NCBI RefSeq assembly: GCF_010233585.1
Contig: NZ_CP045997.1
Location: 10,315,953 to 10,323,815 of the forward strand
Source: Spirosoma endbachense
GTDB taxonomy: Bacteria > Bacteroidota > Bacteroidia > Cytophagales > Spirosomataceae
DNA length: 7,863 bases
Direction of reading: 5' to 3'
The stretch's first letter is position 1, and the number at the start of each line of letters is the position of its first letter. This document shows positions 1 through 6,301 of this stretch, piece by piece. Made by a program: the position numbers and the translations under genes. A model generated the notes under the pieces. The model was not told the origin of the DNA. It ran no database searches and worked only from the letters and a program-made list of their open reading frames with translations.

Positions 1-1624
1 TGGTTGGCTCATTGCCTGCAAGTGTTGCGGTAGTACTGACTGTGCCATCGGTAATGGTTATTAGTTGACTACCCATTGCATTGGTCGCCGAAAGGGTTCC
101 TCTGACACTATACTGGTTCGTGGCGGTGTTGCAACCATCAGGGGCAACCACTAAGTTGAGCAGGCAAGGTGGTGTCACCGAGCAGGCGGCCGGGGCCATA
201 TAGGTGGTGGTCGTGGTTGAACAACCGGGCAGACTGGCGGTTACGGTATGGCTCTGTCCATCGGAGGTCAGGCCATTGAAGGCCGCCGTGAAGGAGAAGC
301 TGGTGAGTCCACTGGCAATGGTGGTAGTCAGACTCTGGGCGCCATTGGTGACGGTGAGCACACCCGGTGTGGGGTTGGTCAGGGTGATGAGGGCCGTGGC
401 CGAGTAGGCATTGGTGGCCGTGGCACAGAGACCGGCTGTAGCCACCGCACTCATGGAGCAGACTGGTGCGATCGAACAGGCGGCCGGGGCCATATAGGTC
501 GTGGTCGTGGTCGAACAACCGGGCAGACTGGCTGTGACGGTATGACTCTGTCCATCGGAGACGAGTCCGTTGAAGGTGGCCGTGAAGGTGGCCGAGCTAA
601 CCGCCGTGGTGACGAAGGTCAGACTCTGGGCGCCATTGGTGACGGTGAGCACACCCGGTGTGGGGTTGGTCAGAGTTATGACAGCCGTTGCCGAGTAGGC
701 GTTGGTGGCCGTGGCACAAATCCCTGGCGTGGCTACCGCACTGATCGAACAGGGGGGCGCTATCGAGCAGGAAGCCGGAGCGGTATAGGTGGCCGTGGTG
801 GTTGAACAGCCGGGCAAGCTGGCGGTTACGGTATGACTCTGTCCATCGGAGACGAGTCCGTTAAATACCGCCGTGAAGGAGAAGCTGGTGAGTCCACTGG
901 CAATGGTGGTAGTCAGGCTCTGGGCTCCGTTGGTGACGGTGAGCAGTCCGGGTGTGGGGTTGGTCAGTCTGACCAGAGCCGTGGCCGAGTAGGCGTTGGT
1001 AGCTGTGGCACAGAGCCCGGCTGTAGCTACTGCACTCATCGAACAGACCGGCGCGACCGAACACGAAGCTGGAGCGGTATAGGTGGCCGTAGTGGTTGAA
1101 CAACCGGGTAGACTCGCCGTGACTGTATGGGAGGCTCCGTCCGAGATTAACCCATTGAAGAGTGCTGAGAAGGTCGCCGAGCTGACAGCAGTGGTGACGA
1201 AGGTCAGACTCTGAGCGCCATTGGTGACGGTGAGCAGTCCCGGTGTAGGGTTGGTCAGTCTGACCACCGCCGTGGCGGAGTAGGCGTTAGTGGCTGTAGC
1301 ACAGAGACCCGGCGTTGCCACCGCACTCATCGAGCAGACGGGGGCGATTGAGCAGGAGGCCGGGGCCGTATAAGTAGCTGTGGTGGTCGAACAACCGGGC
1401 AGGGAGGCTGTCACGGTATGGCTCTGTCCATCAGAAATTAGCCCATTGAGAGTATAGTTGACCGATGTTGTAGCTGTAGTGACAGCTACCGTTGTGGTTG
1501 ATGTGCCTGTGCTGATCGTGAGTGTACCAGCTATGGCAGCGGTCAAACTTACCGTACCGCTTAGGCTATATTGGTTGGTCGCGGGTGTACAGATTGTCGG
1601 TGTAGCTGTAGTATTCAGGGCACA
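1..1624 (-). repeat. Array of six Ig-like repeat units (outer two diverged)
   Basis: Units start at a Cys codon. In transcription order they are 1624-1337 (96 aa, diverged), 1336-1046 (97), 1045-752 (98), 751-461 (97), 460-167 (98) and 166-1 (cut by the window). Complete core units carry Cys at positions 1, 12, 79/80 and 92/93. Shared motifs are ATATNAYSATA, LTNPTPG, LTVTNGAQSL, SDGQSHTVTASLPGCSTT and an APAS/AACS tail. The first unit and the partial last unit instead carry ATNQYS followed by a GT-S motif, so they are older or separate versions of the same fold. The arrangement resembles the extracellular Ig-like or SdrD-B-associated repeats common in Cytophagales proteins; that family link is from memory of such sequences. 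Confidence 0.9.
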
Positions 1625-3217
1625 GACTGGTGGAAAATCAGCATAAATATCAATATCTCCTATGTAGCCTTTATTGTTGAGAAAATAGTCGCCATTATAG
1701 TCGAAATTCCAGGTGCCATCCATGACGCCTTGCTCTGTTTTGTTGGCTGCAGTAACTGTACTGCTAATTGGTACACCCTGCGCCCCATAAACAAGATTCT
1801 GGTCGGGAAGCGCTGGTATTACATTATCAAAAAATATTCTGATGACATTCGACGACGCCCATATCATTTGCTCTTTATTGGCACTATTCACCGTACCGTT
1901 CATGTAGCCATAGTCTACTCCGCCAGCTGCATTTGTTTGGGTCTTAAAGGAGCCGACAAAAAACTCTTTGTTCAATGTCCAGGTAGATCCGCTTTTTACG
2001 TATTCCAAAGGCCGGGAAGAGTGTGCCCGTTCTACCCAATCCCACATCATTGACTTTCCTGACATGAGCATCTTGCCATCAGACGAAAACTCAATGTCTG
2101 TGATTGGGTCAGCCACCCATGCCGTGCCATCACCGCCATTTCGGGCCGTATAACCACTAATGAACGGAACCGTAATTTCCAATTTATCGCTACCTGCTAC
2201 AAAATCACCCGAGGCATTCAGGGCAACAGAGCGAATAGTATTTTGAGTGTTAGTGCCAATCTCCTGATTCCAAACCGCATAGTATACCCGGTTATCAATA
2301 TGGTTATAACCAATGCCCCAGATCCTTTCGCCTAATGGTGCATATCCGGGAAGGCCATCATCGGCCGACATGGGATCAAAATTGCTTAAAATGGTGCCTG
2401 ATGTACTGATGCGATAAATCTTGCCATCCTCCAGATTTGTAGCAAACAGCTGATTATGAATATAATCGTAATCAATGTTGCCCAAACCCGGACCTGTTTT
2501 ATTCGTTTGATGATAGTACCAGATGGCGGTTGTTCGTCCGTAGGGGTCCGTAAATGGGGTTCCCGCTCCACAACAACCAACTGAGCTTGCCGGGTCAAAT
2601 AAAGGAATAGACGCCGTTTGAGGCAGTGTGGCCAAAACAGTAACGGCCTCCGTGTTTGCATCAATCTTATAAATAGCACCCGGTCCTCCTTTTCCTGGAT
2701 GGTCCGCCCCTTTGGGATAGAAACCATCGGAAGGGCGTGGATAAGAGGCTTTTACTGCTGCAGCACCAGTTGCCCATACACCCCATCCAGAATAGTGGGT
2801 TGTATAGATATTTTTTTGCTTATCATAGGTAATACCAAAAACACCACCCAGTTTGTCGGTCCTGCCGGTTGCGTCATTTACGGTGCCAAATAACCAGTCT
2901 GAAGCCATGTAGACACTAGGTTCAAACGGAGCCGGGCTTGCTGACGGAAGGCTTCTAACATCCTTGATCCCAATCACAGGATCATTCGGATTGGCTGGCT
3001 TTATCGTATATATATCACCAGTGCCGCAGGTAACGATCGATTGCCCTTCGACCAAAGGAAGCTGGGCGTATGTTTCCTGCTTTACAGCAGTCATTAAGAA
3101 CATACCAACCGAAAAAATAGTAGTCCTGAGGATCCATCGGAACAAGGGCCGATCCAAGTGGATCTTCGTTCCATGGGTCTGAAGGGAGACAAACTGAACG
3201 TGATAGAGAAGCGTCAT
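1..3217 (-). CDS. Large secreted protein with Cys-rich Ig-like tandem repeats (3' end outside window)
   Basis: The minus frame is open without a stop from the ATG at 3217 to the window edge: 1072 codons, still unfinished. The ATG is the first in the frame after an in-frame TAG at 3344-3346. Residues 1-51 look like an export signal with a long n-region, a hydrophobic core at about 28-45, and probable cleavage after A51 (ETYA/QLPLV). A TTG at residue 21 or 25 could be the true start. Residues 55-530 form a soluble, Gly/Asp/aromatic-rich region with propeller-like stretches such as GAIYKIDANT, DGKIYRIS and DIEFSSDGKML; I do not recognise a named family. From residue 532 come about 97-residue Ig-like repeats with four Cys each (units at 532, 628, 725, 823, 920 and 1018). 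Such proteins in this phylum are usually surface-exposed and often exported by the type IX system; the C-terminal sorting domain, if present, lies outside the window. Adhesion or a structural surface role is inference. The repeat part is clearly more GC-rich than the rest. Confidence 0.9.
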   Translation of the reverse strand, partial: MTLLYHVQFVSLQTHGTKIHLDRPLFRWILRTTIFSVGMFLMTAVKQETYAQLPLVEGQSIVTCGTGDIYTIKPANPNDPVIGIKDVRSLPSASPAPFEPSVYMASDWLFGTVNDATGRTDKLGGVFGITYDKQKNIYTTHYSGWGVWATGAAAVKASYPRPSDGFYPKGADHPGKGGPGAIYKIDANTEAVTVLATLPQTASIPLFDPASSVGCCGAGTPFTDPYGRTTAIWYYHQTNKTGPGLGNIDYDYIHNQLFATNLEDGKIYRISTSGTILSNFDPMSADDGLPGYAPLGERIWGIGYNHIDNRVYYAVWNQEIGTNTQNTIRSVALNASGDFVAGSDKLEITVPFISGYTARNGGDGTAWVADPITDIEFSSDGKMLMSGKSMMWDWVERAHSSRPLEYVKSGSTWTLNKEFFVGSFKTQTNAAGGVDYGYMNGTVNSANKEQMIWASSNVIRIFFDNVIPALPDQNLVYGAQGVPISSTVTAANKTEQGVMDGTWNFDYNGDYFLNNKGYIGDIDIYADFPPVCALNTTATPTICTPATNQYSLSGTVSLTAAIAGTLTISTGTSTTTVAVTTATTSVNYTLNGLISDGQSHTVTASLPGCSTTTATYTAPASCSIAPVCSMSAVATPGLCATATNAYSATAVVRLTNPTPGLLTVTNGAQSLTFVTTAVSSATFSALFNGLISDGASHTVTASLPGCSTTTATYTAPASCSVAPVCSMSAVATAGLCATATNAYSATALVRLTNPTPGLLTVTNGAQSLTTTIASGLTSFSFTAVFNGLVSDGQSHTVTASLPGCSTTTATYTAPASCSIAPPCSISAVATPGICATATNAYSATAVITLTNPTPGVLTVTNGAQSLTFVTTAVSSATFTATFNGLVSDGQSHTVTASLPGCSTTTTTYMAPAACSIAPVCSMSAVATAGLCATATNAYSATALITLTNPTPGVLTVTNGAQSLTTTIASGLTSFSFTAAFNGLTSDGQSHTVTASLPGCSTTTTTYMAPAACSVTPPCLLNLVVAPDGCNTATNQYSVRGTLSATNAMGSQLITITDGTVSTTATLAGNEPT
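167..1336 (-). repeat. Four near-identical core repeats in ABAB order (585-bp dimer unit)
   Basis: The spacing of the conserved segment reading acaaccgggc (starts at 221, 515, 806, 1100 and 1391) alternates 294, 291, 294, 291 bp. Units 1336-1046 and 751-461 are type A (97 aa, SLTFVTTAVSSATF, ending APV). Units 1045-752 and 460-167 are type B (98 aa, SLTTTIASGLTSFSF, ending PP). Long stretches are identical at the DNA level, for example the roughly 40 bp around 340-380 and its copy around 631-671. Such identity points to recent duplication or gene conversion and makes the region prone to copy-number change and assembly collapse. Confidence 0.9.
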
Positions 3218-4093
3218 AGTTACAGTGAATAAAAATGCTTGCGGGGTAAATGGTGGTGTGCTAGCTCGTAGCCTTATAGGGTCCGTGCCAGTTTTAAAAT
3301 TCAGTGCTCCTGAATGAAAAGTGACCGAGAGAGAGCGCTGACTCTATTATCGTTAATAGTCAGCACAGGCAATAGAGCAGGCATAGATCGGAATCCGGGC
3401 ACTCCTTAACCGCACTTGATCGATAAGCAGTCGTAAATGGTGGTACCGTGAGTAGAAATAGTCATAGATTTTGATTAAATTCTGTCCGCTGAGGGTATTA
3501 ATCAAGATGTATGCCTTGGCGATGGAAAAAAATGTGCTTAGCTTTTTAGCCCTCTATAAACTAAAGAAAAAGGTATGAAAATGCTTTTTAGCGTTATGAA
3601 ACCATCGCTCGTCTCATGTGAAAGCTGACCTGGAAAAGCTAAGAAATTACAATTGGATAGCAATTTGCTTATGACAGCGGACGGGTGTGGGTCAAGGAAG
3701 TATTTATCCTTAAACGTTTGATGAACACGAGCTCGATTTATCCGTAGCTGGGTAAGGCATCAATTCAGCCATGTCTTAACACGTTACTTCTGGAATAGCA
3801 GGGTTAAAACTGGCAGTTAATACTGGTTGGCGATGAGCAAATGTGATGGCCTGATCGGTTGTAGATAATGGCAAAAAGGCTGATTTGGGCGAGACTAAGT
3901 TGGCTACGGTGCTCTTCTTGATGAAGGTAAACAAGCCGCCAATTCCTTCCTAAAGAGTTCTAAAAAGGTTATGAATCAATTCAATAGCTGAGAAACAGTC
4001 GTCGCAGCCCGTTACTAACTTGTTGCGAGTCAGGGCAGTTGAATTAATACCCAGATCCTATTCCTGCTGACATCTAATCTGCGTCAATATCAA
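3218..4093. other. 876-bp gap without a confident gene
   Basis: This gap lies between the start of the large repeat protein and the stop of the esterase gene. It must hold the promoter and leader of the repeat-protein gene, but I find no clear Bacteroidota-type promoter (TTG and TAnnTTTG boxes) and no clear terminator for the esterase. There is no tRNA, no insertion-sequence ends and no obvious repeat. The part nearest the repeat-protein gene (3218-3352) has no other open frame worth listing. The rest holds the minus-strand open frames listed separately. A plus-strand frame encoding MYALAMEKNVLSFLALYKLKKKV (ATG near 3507) is too short and unsupported to call. Confidence 0.6.
3353..4057 (-). 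pseudogene. Possible decayed gene: consecutive minus-strand open frames without starts
   Basis: Three open stretches follow one another on the coding strand of the neighbours. Codons 4057-3953 (35 codons) are separated by a single TAG (3952-3950) from 57 more codons in the same frame, ending at a TAA at 3776. A 73-codon frame runs 3759-3538 in another frame, and a 66-codon frame runs 3553-3353 back in the first frame. None contains an ATG. Peptide samples are FTFIKKSTVANLVSPKSAF, HQTFKDKYFLDPHPSAV and LIKIYDYFYSRYHHL. I recognise no family, and open frames of this length can arise by chance, so this is a weak call: a frameshifted relic or plain non-coding DNA. Confidence 0.2.
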
Positions 4094-4987
4094 TTAGAGT
4101 TTCATATGGCGCTGAAAGAAGGCTACCGTTTTAGCCATACAATCCTTATTATTAGTCTCGCTAAAGCCATGGCCATCCAGATATTCGTAATAGTCATTTG
4201 GGACTTTCTTCGCTATTAACTTTGCATGGAGCCATTGGCTCTGGTAAATGGGTACGACTACATCCAGCGTGCCATGAAATACGATCGTTGGTTTGTCTTC
4301 CGTATTCAATTGTGTGTAAGGGCTATTGGCATGATAAATTGCCACATTTTTTTCCCAGCTAAATCCGTTATACTGGGTAAGAACGTCTTTAATCTTGAGG
4401 CCAAGGAAAGCGTTAAAACTGTTGTACCAATCCCAATCATCGATCACGCAGGGGGCATATAAATCTGCTACGCATTGAACATAGTCGTTGTTGTTCTGAG
4501 TGTAGGTATACAATAGAGCAAGTTGGGCTCCTGCACTGGCTCCTATTATTCCCATCGTATCCGAGATCTGGAAGGATACTTTATTCGTAGCTATGAAGTT
4601 TACCGCGGCTTTAATATCTGACATAATCTCCTCACTATGAGCGTTATTGTTATTAGCCAGCCGATAATTAATGTTGGCTACTGCGCAGTCGGGCCACTTG
4701 GCTCTAAAGGCTGCCACCAAGCTATTCATTTCCGTTTTATCACCGCCAAACCAGGCCCCGCCGTGAATCATTACCACCAGTTTAGTTGCAGCCGTCCGGT
4801 TTGCGGGTAAATACAGATCCATCTTTTGACTGACATGTGTGCCATAAGCTGTATTCAACATAATACGCTCGGGCAAAGTAGACGTTGCTGGAGTGGCTGG
4901 CGTTGTTGTGGTAACGGGCTTACAGGCGCTAAAAAGCGAAAGCAAGACCAGTACCCCAAAGGGCACAAAGTAGGTATTTTTTTTCAT
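4094..4987 (-). CDS. Lipoprotein alpha/beta-hydrolase (BD-FAE / esterase-lipase type)
   Basis: This 297-residue protein probably hydrolyses ester bonds of a small or carbohydrate-linked substrate from the outer face of a membrane. A signal peptide ends in the lipobox LFSAC, with the lipidated Cys at 22, followed by a Thr/Pro/Ala-rich linker to about residue 40. The hydrolase fold then shows the oxyanion motif HGGAWFGG (75-82), the nucleophile elbow GASAGAQ with Ser151, the acid Asp242 in HGTLDVVVP, and the catalytic His273 in DGHGF, so the triad is complete. Length and motif order fit the BD-FAE/carboxylesterase group (acetyl-xylan, feruloyl or kynurenine-formamidase-like enzymes); the exact substrate cannot be read from the sequence. 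The ATG at 4987 gives a normal lipoprotein signal (MKKNTYFVPFG), and no Shine-Dalgarno is visible, as is usual in this phylum. It lies 150 bp after the LytTR gene, beyond a strong hairpin, so it probably has its own promoter. Confidence 0.88.
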   Translation of the reverse strand: MKKNTYFVPFGVLVLLSLFSACKPVTTTTPATPATSTLPERIMLNTAYGTHVSQKMDLYLPANRTAATKLVVMIHGGAWFGGDKTEMNSLVAAFRAKWPDCAVANINYRLANNNNAHSEEIMSDIKAAVNFIATNKVSFQISDTMGIIGASAGAQLALLYTYTQNNNDYVQCVADLYAPCVIDDWDWYNSFNAFLGLKIKDVLTQYNGFSWEKNVAIYHANSPYTQLNTEDKPTIVFHGTLDVVVPIYQSQWLHAKLIAKKVPNDYYEYLDGHGFSETNNKDCMAKTVAFFQRHMKL

Positions 4988-5056
4988 AAGATATAGGTGT
5001 CGAACCAGCGCGTGAAGAGCAGACTATATCTGAGTTGTAGCCTGTTTATAGGTGTA

Positions 5057-5100
5057 GGAACAGAGTAAACGACTCATTGGCGAGTCGTTTACTCTGTTCC
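5057..5100 (-). terminator. Perfect 19-bp inverted repeat, probable terminator of the LytTR gene
   Basis: The arms at 5057-5075 and 5082-5100 are perfect reverse complements (ggaacagagtaaacgactc and its complement) around a 6-nt loop. The hairpin begins 37 nt past the LytTR stop codon. On the minus strand no U-run follows it; a short T-run (gtttt, 5101-5105) lies on the other side, in plus-strand orientation. Transcription termination or mRNA 3'-end protection is likely. A remnant of a mobile palindromic element is the alternative. Confidence 0.6.
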
Positions 5101-5137
5101 GTTTTGTACCCTGCGATATAGATAAATTCCCTCCTTG

Positions 5138-5845
5138 CTATAGTTCCTTTTTAACAACCAGGGGAAATAACTCTCGTACTAACTCACGATATTGCAGGCC
5201 AATGGGAATCCGCGTATTCTCAATCCAAACCGCCTTGGCGTCCAGCATAGAAACTTTGGCGAGATTAATGATAAACGATTTTTGGATTCGCTGAAATTGC
5301 CAGACAGGCAACTGCGCTTCTAATGCCGAGATTGGCGAATTGACAATGATTGTCTGCCCTGGCATATGGATTTTGGTACTTGCACCAAAGGCCTCGAAGT
5401 AGAGCAGTTCATCCAGTGTGAATTTATGTAACTTCCGTCCGCTATAGAGCAGGATAGATTGATTTGCTTCCTGCTTTTTGTGGTTAACCGGAGATGCCAG
5501 GGCACGAAAAATAGCTCTAAATAGCCGTGGTAAAGTAACGGGTTTAAGCAGGAAATCGGCGATAGGCAGGTCGAAACATTCGACTGCGTAGTGGGCCTCA
5601 GTGCTGATAACGATAGTGACTGGAGGAGTGGGCAACTGGTGAAACCAGCTAAGTCCGGACTGGTCGGCTAAATGTGTATCTAAAAATACAACATCATACT
5701 GATTGGCCTGGATTAACTCGATCGCTTCTCCAATAGTGTGTCTGCACTGAATCTTATTCGTGAGAGGAACCTGGGTCAATAATTTGTTTAAATGTTGTAG
5801 ATCGGCCTGATTATTACCCAGAAGCAAATAATTATAATTTACCAT
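5138..5845 (-). CDS. LytTR-family response regulator with degenerate receiver acidic pocket
   Basis: This 235-residue two-domain transcription regulator has the AlgR/LytR/AgrA layout. Residues 4-115 are a receiver domain with the phosphoacceptor position Asp56 (DVVFLDTHLAD), Ser81/Thr82 and Lys101 (DFLLKPV). The linker is about 116-130. Residues 131-232 are a LytTR DNA-binding domain with its hallmark segments YFEAFGASTKIH, FQRIQKSFIINLAKV and IPIGLQYRELV. The Mg2+-binding acidic pair after strand 1, normally DDE, reads NNQ here (LLLGNNQAD, N11 N12 Q13), so phosphorylation may be weak or absent. No LytS/YesM-type histidine kinase lies in the window, although such pairs are usually adjacent in this phylum. 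It may regulate the esterase downstream or the exported enzymes nearby, but nothing in the sequence proves this. The ATG at 5845 is well placed for the receiver's first strand, and no Shine-Dalgarno is visible. Termination is likely at the hairpin 37 nt past the stop. Confidence 0.93.
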   Translation of the reverse strand: MVNYNYLLLGNNQADLQHLNKLLTQVPLTNKIQCRHTIGEAIELIQANQYDVVFLDTHLADQSGLSWFHQLPTPPVTIVISTEAHYAVECFDLPIADFLLKPVTLPRLFRAIFRALASPVNHKKQEANQSILLYSGRKLHKFTLDELLYFEAFGASTKIHMPGQTIIVNSPISALEAQLPVWQFQRIQKSFIINLAKVSMLDAKAVWIENTRIPIGLQYRELVRELFPLVVKKEL

Positions 5846-5854
5846 ACCGCTGTA

Positions 5855-5872
5855 CTAATCTACGTGGATTAG
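5855..5872. promoter_or_regulatory. Imperfect 18-bp palindrome just upstream of the LytTR start
   Basis: The sequence ctaatctacgtggattag is a palindrome in 16 of its 18 positions, with an ACGT centre. It ends 9 nt before the ATG at 5845. Its position could suit an operator or a leader-mRNA hairpin for self-regulation. LytTR proteins normally bind direct repeats of about 9-10 bp, so the symmetry would more naturally suit another dimeric regulator. One such palindrome can also arise by chance. Confidence 0.3.
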
Positions 5873-6265
5873 CAACGTTTTTCAAGTTAAGTTAACAGTG
5901 GTTCACAATCGAATAGAACCCAATCAAGCAGTCGTTTGAATGATAATAGCTTAGTAATACCAGTGTTTTAGGATGCTAGTTGTGCTATCCGATTGGAATG
6001 ATAAGCATTAGACGAATGGCATTTTCTATAGTAACAAACCGACCAGTAAGTACACCCAGAATTTTTTTATTGGGCCAATTTGCCCATCCATAATCAGTTC
6101 AGCGTATTTAGAAGAATGTGCTAACGGTAGGTAGTATACGTAATCAATAGGGCAAAATATTGTTGCAAAGTTTATTGACTGGAAAAATCGTACCTCAACA
6201 GGTGAGAAAGATTATAAGTTAAATTAAAGCCAAAATCATAGGCAAGCTTACCATCAGTTGAAAAT

Positions 6266-6284
6266 GGCGGTTTGCGAAACCGCC
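6266..6284 (-). terminator. Rho-independent-type terminator of the haloperoxidase gene
   Basis: A perfect 8-bp stem, ggcggttt/aaaccgcc, closes a 3-nt gcg loop. It is followed on the minus strand by ATTTTC. It begins 17 nt past the stop codon at 6302, the usual place for an intrinsic terminator. The T-run is short but the stem is GC-rich. Confidence 0.75.
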
Positions 6285-6301
6285 CAAAATATTATTTAGC
6301 C

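Larger units (their letters stand above)
5846..6301. other. 456-bp AT-rich gap between LytTR and haloperoxidase genes
   Basis: The gap contains the terminator of the haloperoxidase gene at its right end and presumably the LytTR promoter at its left end; no clear TTG/TAnnTTTG promoter pair is visible. A 61-codon minus-strand frame (6211-6026, between TAA at 6214-6212 and TAG at 6028-6026) ends in the hydrophobic, membrane-like tail FWVYLLVGLLL but has no ATG before its 41st codon. Antisense to it, a 31-codon plus-strand frame starts at 5998. Neither can be called a gene on this evidence. Confidence 0.5.

Noticed and set aside
248..1099. Plus-strand Gly/Arg-rich open frames (185 and 88 codons) across the repeats
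   Set aside because: They lie antisense to the repeat array, share its period, and have a biased Gly/Arg/Thr make-up as expected from the complement of Thr/Ala/Ser-rich repeats. The minus frame is open for more than 1070 codons with a signal peptide.
138..1103. Minus-strand His-rich open frames within the repeats
   Set aside because: They are out-of-frame readings of the same GC-rich repeat DNA on the coding strand; the true frame gives Ig-like repeats with conserved cysteines.
167..1336. CRISPR array
   Set aside because: Repeats are about 291-294 bp, in-frame and protein-coding, with no short repeats separated by unique spacers.
2386..2727. 113-codon minus-strand open frame
   Set aside because: It overlaps the large gene in another frame and has no recognisable features; the main frame continues through it without a stop.
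3575..3628. Short plus-strand frame beginning MKMLFSVMKPSL after an AAAAAGG run
   Set aside because: It has only 17 codons, opposes all neighbouring genes, and has no other support.
6060..6086. Terminator made of gggc/gccc near a T-run
   Set aside because: The stem is only about 5 bp, and the T-run precedes the hairpin on the plus strand and becomes an A-run on the minus strand, so it fits a terminator in neither direction.
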